Of a DNA stretch of 64,000 nt, positions 59,345 through 64,000 are shown piece by piece. The translations under genes were made by a program, and so were the position numbers. The notes below the pieces were generated by a model, which made no database searches, was not told the DNA's origin, and saw nothing but the letters and a program-made list of their open reading frames with translations. The number at the start of each line of letters is the position of its first letter. The stretch's first letter is position 1. This DNA is from Myxococcales bacterium (GTDB taxonomy: Bacteria > Myxococcota > Polyangia > Nannocystales > Nannocystaceae). Location: positions 1-64,000 of the forward strand of contig JAEUJW010000081.1 in NCBI GenBank assembly GCA_016793465.1. Direction: 5' to 3'.

Positions 59345-60873
59345 GGCTCGGCCTCGGGCGAGGTGGTGTCGCGGGGTTCGCCGTGGCGGCGGACGAACGC
59401 CTCGGCGCGGTGGGCGAGCTCGGCCTCGAGGTCGGCGAGGGCGAGGCCGCCGTCGGCGAAGCGGGCGAACGCGAGCACAGTCGGCAGGTCCTCGGCGTCG
59501 CGCAGGCCGACGGTGGGCACGCCGGCGCGGCCGGGCTCGGGCGGGGTCAGGCGGCGCGGGCCGAAGTGGGGGGCGTCGAACACGGGGTTGACGTGGACGA
59601 TGACGGTGCGGCGCCCGGGGTCGAGGCGCTCGCGGAACACGCGGCAGACCTCGGCGGCCCCGCCGGGCGGGTCGTTGTCGAAGCCGTCGGAGACGACGAC
59701 GACGAGCTCGGGCGCGGCCGCGAGGGCGGCGAGCAGCGGGGTCGCGAGGTCGGTCTGGCCGCGGGCGGTGACGTGCAGCGGGTCGGCGTCGGCGAGCGGA
59801 GGTGTCCAAAAGGACATGTACTCGCGGGCAGCCGCGGCGAGCAGGCGGTCGACCGCGAGGGCGAGCGCGAGGGGGCGGCGGGGCTTGTCCTCGGAGCCGC
59901 GGGCGGAGTACGAGCGGTCGAGCACGGCGGCCACGCGGCCCAGATGGAAGCCGGCGCGGCGGGTGGTGCGGCGGGCCGCGTCGGCGAGGGCGGCGGACAG
60001 CTCGGCGCGGCGGGCCGCGCGGTCGGCTGGCTTTAAAGACAGGCAGTGGAGGGCCAGGCGGGTCAGCGGGGCGCGGGCCAGGTCGATCTCGAGGTCGACC
60101 TCGGCGCGGCCGGCCGAGGCTTGCAGGCGCAGGCGCTCGCCGGCGGTCAGGCGCGGCTCGATGCGGCGCAGGAACGTCGCGCGGTCGATGCGGTGGCGGG
60201 CGGCGAGGCCCTCGGCGACGGTGAACGGCAGCTCGTAGACGGCCTCGGCGGCGTAGTGGGCCCTGCGGAACGACTCGAGCAGCGGGGTGGCGTAGCGGCG
60301 GGCCTGCCAGCCGCGGGTGAGGAACCCGCCGAGCTCGCCGGGCAGGTCCGGGTGGGCGTGGCGGACCAGCGAGCGCAGCTTGCCGCGGTACTTGACGGCG
60401 TCGAAGGCGAGCTCGCGGCGGGCCAGGAAGTCGCGGACGATCGCGCGGGTGCGGCGGTTGTTGACGCCGCGGGCGCGCAGCCCGAGCAGTACGCGGTAGG
60501 CCCGCTGCGGCGGGAGGGCGGCGAGGGCGGCGGCGACGAGGCGGCCCTCCTCGGCGCGGGCCTCGGGGCCGAGGCCGTGGTGGTGGGTCAGCAGCTCCAG
60601 CACGATCTTGCCGGCGTTGTAGTGGTTGATCCCGGCCGCGAGGCTGAGGGCGTAGAGGCGGCGGTAGTTGCCGCGGATGTAGTCGTGGAGGAAGGCGATC
60701 GCGACGGTCTGCTGGTGGCCGTCGCTGTAGAACTCGCGCTGGCCGGTGCAGGCGAAGCAGGCGTTGAGGAAGACGACGAGGTCCTCGTGGGCGACCTGGG
60801 CCGCGGCGGCGGCGAGGCGCGCGCCGTGCGGGGGCTGGATGTCCGCAGGGACAGGTGAGGCGGGGGCGGTCAC
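59341..60873 (-). CDS. TROVE-like / vWA protein (Ro/Rsr-type)
   Basis: The 510-residue product opens with a HEAT-like N-terminal region (LVVFLNACFACTGQREFYSD, LSLAAGINHYNAGKIVLELL, ARGVNNRRTRAIVRDFLA, KYRGKLRSLVRHAHPDL) that recalls the TROVE ring of Ro60 and bacterial Rsr. A vWA domain ends the protein; the MIDAS pieces are AAVLDRSYSARG, GQTDLATPLL and LVVVVSDGFDND. Ro/Rsr proteins bind Y RNAs and misfolded RNAs. Two palindrome copies (59802-59819 and 60839-60856) and a TTA patch lie inside. Confidence 0.6.
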   Translation of the reverse strand: MTAPASPVPADIQPPHGARLAAAAAQVAHEDLVVFLNACFACTGQREFYSDGHQQTVAIAFLHDYIRGNYRRLYALSLAAGINHYNAGKIVLELLTHHHGLGPEARAEEGRLVAAALAALPPQRAYRVLLGLRARGVNNRRTRAIVRDFLARRELAFDAVKYRGKLRSLVRHAHPDLPGELGGFLTRGWQARRYATPLLESFRRAHYAAEAVYELPFTVAEGLAARHRIDRATFLRRIEPRLTAGERLRLQASAGRAEVDLEIDLARAPLTRLALHCLSLKPADRAARRAELSAALADAARRTTRRAGFHLGRVAAVLDRSYSARGSEDKPRRPLALALAVDRLLAAAAREYMSFWTPPLADADPLHVTARGQTDLATPLLAALAAAPELVVVVSDGFDNDPPGGAAEVCRVFRERLDPGRRTVIVHVNPVFDAPHFGPRRLTPPEPGRAGVPTVGLRDAEDLPTVLAFARFADGGLALADLEAELAHRAEAFVRRHGEPRDTTSPEAEP

Positions 60874-60983
60874 GGACGGGTGAAGGCGCCGCCCGGGGAA
60901 GGGGAGCGCGACCAGCTTGAACAGCTACATAGGCTGGGCTCGGAAGTCGCGCCGAAGTCCCGCGAGCGGCGCGCCATGGTAGC

Positions 60984-63740
60984 ATGCGCGCCGTGACCGA
61001 CGGGCGGACGAACGAGGCGAGCTTGCGGGCGACGGCGCTGTTCGGCGACCTCGACGCCGCCGAGGCGCGCGCGATGGCGGCCCGCCTGCGGCCGTTCGAG
61101 GCCGCGGCGGGCGAGGTGCTGGCGGTCCAGGGGGCGCTCGCGGACCGGCTGTTCGTGGTCGACGAGGGGCGCCTCTCGGCCTACGTGACCGAGGCCGACG
61201 GCACCAGCGCGCTGCTGTCGTCGGTCGGGCCCGGCGACCACCTGGGGGAGATGGCGCTCAACCACCGCATGCTGCGGCTGGCGACCATCACCGCGGAGGA
61301 GCCGACGCGGGGCCACGTGCTGCTGGCCGAGGACTTCGCGGCCCTGCGCAGCGCGGGCGAACCGGCGGCGCTGAAGGTGCTGTACCGCCTGACGCGGCTG
61401 CTGTGCGCGCGGCTGCGGGCGCGCACGCTGGCGATCACCGGCACGCCCGAGGCGACGGGCGGCGAGCCTGAGGCGGGGCCGCCGCGGCCGGTGCCGCCCG
61501 AGATGACGGCGGAGCTGCGGCCGCTCGAGTTCTTCAGGGCGCTGGCCGACGACGAGCTGCGCGCGCTGCTCGGCTGCATGCGCGTGTGGGAGGTGCCGCG
61601 CGGGCGGCGGATCTTCGCGGCGGGCATGCCGGGCTCGTCCTGCTGCGTGATCGCCCGCGGGGCGGTCGAGGTCAGCGTGGCCCGCGGCGATCGCCGGCAG
61701 CAGCTCGCGGTGGTCGGCCCCGGGAAGATGTTCGGCATGGTCTCCTTGATCGACCGCGGGCCGCGGCGCACGACCTGCACGGCCCGCGAGGACGCGGTGC
61801 TGCTCGAGCTGCGCGCCGAGGCCTTCGACGTGATCATGGCCGCGGGCGGGCGCCTGGCCGACAAGCTGATCGACCGCATCAACCGCAACCTGATCGCGTC
61901 GCAGCGCCACGCCAACCGCCAGGCGGTCCGCCTGACGCGCACGGACGCGGCGAGCCACGCGGACGCGCGCCACGCGGCGACGACCCACGCGCGCCACTAC
62001 GTGGCCGGGTTCGCGGAGATCGACGACGCGGAGGCGCAGGCCGAGCGCGAGGAGTTCGACCGCGAGGCGCTGATCGCCAAGATCCGCCACTCGGTGATCG
62101 GCGACGACGTGGTGCTCGACGGGCCGTTCGGGCCGCGCCGGCTGGTCTACGCCGACTACACGGCGTCGGGCCGCTCGCTGACGTTCATAGAGGAGTTCAT
62201 CCGTCAGGAGGTGATGCCGTTCTACGCCAACACGCACACCGAGTCGTCGGGCACGGGCGCCCAGACGTCGCAGCTCCGCGAGGACGCGCGTCTAATAATT
62301 AAAAATGCGGTGGGGGGCGGGGCGGACGACGTGGTGGTGTTCGCGGGGTCGGGGGCGACGGGGGCGATCGACAAGTTGATCGACGTGCTGGGGATCCGGC
62401 TGCCGCGGGACCTGGACGCCCGTTATCAGCTGTTGCAGCAGATCCCGCACGCGGAGCGGCCGGTGGTGTTCGTCGGGCCGTACGAGCACCACTCGAACGA
62501 CCTGCCGTGGCGGCTGTCGATCGCCGACTGCGTGATGATCGACGAGGACGACGACGGCAAGATCGACCTGCTGCAGCTCGAGGCGGAGCTGGTGCGCCAC
62601 GCGGACCGGCCGCTGAAGATCGGGAGCTTCTCGGCGGCGTCGAACGTCACCGGGATCATCTCGGACGACGTGGCGATCACCCGGCTGCTGCACGCGCACG
62701 GGGCGCTGTCGCTGTGGGACTACGCGGCGGCGGGGCCGTACCTGAAGATCGACATGAACCCGGCGCCGGACGCGGCGAAGGACGCGGTGTTCATCTCGCC
62801 GCACAAGTTCATCGGCGGGCCCGGCACGCCGGGGGTGCTGGTGGCGAAGCGCGGAATTTTTAAAAATTCGATCCCGTCGGTGCCGGGCGGGGGGACGGTG
62901 GCGTGGGTCTCGCCGGACGGGTTCAAGTTCCTGGACGACGTGGTGCACCGCGAGGAGGGCGGCACGCCGGCGATCCTCGAGTCGATCCGCGCGGGGCTGG
63001 TGTTTCAGCTGAAGGAGGCGGTCGGGAGCGAGGCGATCCGGGCGCGCGAGTCGGCGTTCGTGCGGCGGGCGCTGGCGTCGTGGTCGAAGAACCCGAACCT
63101 GTGGATCCTCGGCAACGTGTCGCTCGACCGCCTGTCGATCGTGTCGATGGTGGCGCGCCACGACGGCGGGAGCCTGCACTGGAACTACGTGGTGGCGTTA
63201 TTAAACGACCTGTTCGGGATCCAGGCGCGCGGCGGGTGCTCGTGCGCGGGCCCGTACGGGCACAGTCTGTTTAAAATTGGGCCGGAGCAGTCCGAGGCGT
63301 ACCAGGCGGTGATCGACGCGGGGTTCTGCGGGATCAAGCCGGGCTGGTTCCGCGTGAATTTTAATTATTTCATCAGCGAGACGGTGTTCAACTACATCGT
63401 CGAGGCGGTGCACATGGTCGCGAGCGAGGGGTGGAAGCTGCTGCCGCAGTATCGCTTCGACCCGTGCTCGTCGCTGTGGACGCACGCGCGCGGGCGGGTG
63501 CGGCCGCCGCTGAGCCTGCTCGGGCTGCAGTACGCGGGCGGCGAGCTCGAGTTCGCGTCGCTGCGGGTGTCGGAGCCGGAGACGGCGCTGGCCGGTTACC
63601 TCGAGGCGGCGCGGGCGATCTTCGCGCGGGCGGGCAGCGACGGCGCGGAGGCCATCGCGGACCCGACGCTGCCGGAGGCGGCGGCGTCGCTGCGGTGGTT
63701 CCCGCTGCCGGGCGAGGCGCAGCGGCGGCTGAAGCTGTAG
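60984..63740 (+). CDS. Two cyclic-nucleotide-binding domains fused to a class V aminotransferase
   Basis: The 918-residue product opens with a cNMP-binding domain (about 15-130; VGPGDHLGEMALNHRM). A second follows (about 175-310; FFRALADDELRALLGCMRVW, GPGKMFGMVSLIDRGPRRTT). The large C-terminal part (about 360-900) is a PLP-dependent class V aminotransferase (SufS/IscS-like fold): FVGPYEHHSNDLPW, SFSAASNVTGIISDD and the PLP Lys608 in ISPHKFIGGPGTPG. Such regulatory fusions are unusual. It may couple a cyclic-nucleotide signal to sulfur or other amino-acid chemistry. Many AT-only codon patches lie in the enzyme part (62293-63370). Start ATG 60984; GTG 60993 is an alternative. Confidence 0.82.
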   Translation: MRAVTDGRTNEASLRATALFGDLDAAEARAMAARLRPFEAAAGEVLAVQGALADRLFVVDEGRLSAYVTEADGTSALLSSVGPGDHLGEMALNHRMLRLATITAEEPTRGHVLLAEDFAALRSAGEPAALKVLYRLTRLLCARLRARTLAITGTPEATGGEPEAGPPRPVPPEMTAELRPLEFFRALADDELRALLGCMRVWEVPRGRRIFAAGMPGSSCCVIARGAVEVSVARGDRRQQLAVVGPGKMFGMVSLIDRGPRRTTCTAREDAVLLELRAEAFDVIMAAGGRLADKLIDRINRNLIASQRHANRQAVRLTRTDAASHADARHAATTHARHYVAGFAEIDDAEAQAEREEFDREALIAKIRHSVIGDDVVLDGPFGPRRLVYADYTASGRSLTFIEEFIRQEVMPFYANTHTESSGTGAQTSQLREDARLIIKNAVGGGADDVVVFAGSGATGAIDKLIDVLGIRLPRDLDARYQLLQQIPHAERPVVFVGPYEHHSNDLPWRLSIADCVMIDEDDDGKIDLLQLEAELVRHADRPLKIGSFSAASNVTGIISDDVAITRLLHAHGALSLWDYAAAGPYLKIDMNPAPDAAKDAVFISPHKFIGGPGTPGVLVAKRGIFKNSIPSVPGGGTVAWVSPDGFKFLDDVVHREEGGTPAILESIRAGLVFQLKEAVGSEAIRARESAFVRRALASWSKNPNLWILGNVSLDRLSIVSMVARHDGGSLHWNYVVALLNDLFGIQARGGCSCAGPYGHSLFKIGPEQSEAYQAVIDAGFCGIKPGWFRVNFNYFISETVFNYIVEAVHMVASEGWKLLPQYRFDPCSSLWTHARGRVRPPLSLLGLQYAGGELEFASLRVSEPETALAGYLEAARAIFARAGSDGAEAIADPTLPEAAASLRWFPLPGEAQRRLKL

Positions 63741-63892
63741 CGGCGGGAGATGCTGTCGCCGGTGGTGGTCAGCGGGACGCCGCGGACGATCGAGGAGGTG
63801 ATGGCGCGCAGCGAGCCGGTGGCGGCTGACGTCGGGGCACGCGGCGTGGGTGGATGAATCGGTGCGGGCTCGGGTGTTGTAGAGTCGTGGGC
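63741..63892. other. Short intergenic gap with a tiny ORF
   Basis: A 35-codon ORF (63750-63857, MLSPVVVSGTPRTIEEVMAR...) follows a CGGGAG. It could be a remnant or a leader peptide; no homology is evident. A GTTGTAG near 63876 may serve as a -10. Confidence 0.25.
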
Positions 63893-64000
63893 ATGGTCGA
63901 ACGGTTGTCGCGGTGTTCGTCGTCGCTGCGCTGGGTGTTCGCGTGCGGGTCCGGGGCGGAGGGCGCGGTGAAGAAGCCGCCCGAGGTCGCGCCGTCGAAG
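63893..64000 (+). CDS. Possible lipoprotein, cut by the right edge
   Basis: The 36 codons visible from ATG 63893 begin MVERLSRCSSSLRWVFACGS, which could be a short signal peptide with lipobox VFAC. The rest is outside the window. Another frame (hydrophobic VVAVFVVAALG) is also possible, so the call is tentative. Confidence 0.35.
   Translation, partial: MVERLSRCSSSLRWVFACGSGAEGAVKKPPEVAPSK

Noticed and set aside
41891..63370. AT patches as sites of recent insertion
   Set aside because: They keep the reading frame and fit conserved protein positions (for example in SthA and the aminotransferase), so they are codon choices, not insertions.

Overview
The window comes from a very GC-rich genome. 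It is packed with Thr/Asp/Gly-rich lipoproteins, PAS-STAS regulators, Pkn2-type kinases and DUF families typical of myxobacteria (Myxococcota); the lipoprotein style suggests Nannocystis or a relative. This is inferred from gene content, since no rRNA or tRNA gene is visible.

Layout. 1-1.05 kb: the end of an integrated element (tyrosine recombinase) that seems to have cut off the 3' end of an FG-GAP lipoprotein gene. 1-24.5 kb: secreted or lipid-anchored surface proteins (FG-GAP, Cys-repeat/PPC, DUF1554-like, C25 peptidase), a 1,704-residue Ser/Thr kinase-ATPase-GAF-histidine kinase, two PAS-STAS proteins and an AlkC-like glycosylase. 24.6-35 kb: a LuxR/TPR regulator, an operon of Cys-tailed lipoproteins with an acyltransferase, an Lnt-like protein fused to a caspase-like domain, UvsE, and a guanidinium exporter behind a guanidine-III riboswitch. 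35-45 kb: an LLM flavoprotein, an HD-polynucleotide kinase, GST, and an ECF sigma/anti-sigma/vWA lipoprotein operon. 45-64 kb: RNA ligase, a kinase, a pseudokinase, SthA, an FHA protein, a small secreted Cys-rich peptide operon, an HU-like protein, a TROVE-like/vWA pair and a cNMP-aminotransferase fusion.

The most interesting signal is a four-copy structured RNA family on the minus strand at 48.5-52.2 kb. Each copy is about 300 nt, has its own promoter-like hexamer and intrinsic terminator, and carries a 24-bp stem whose sequence differs between copies but whose two arms are exactly complementary in every copy. The surrounding scaffold is almost unchanged. A second dispersed signal is an 18-bp interrupted palindrome (ATGTCC-N4-GGACAGGT) found about 20 times, including eight in-frame copies inside one gene.

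Several genes point to RNA end repair (HD-Pnk, RNA ligase, TROVE-like/vWA). A second theme is signalling to envelope and stress functions through kinases, STAS proteins and ECF sigma. Functional links between these genes are inference from proximity and family knowledge.
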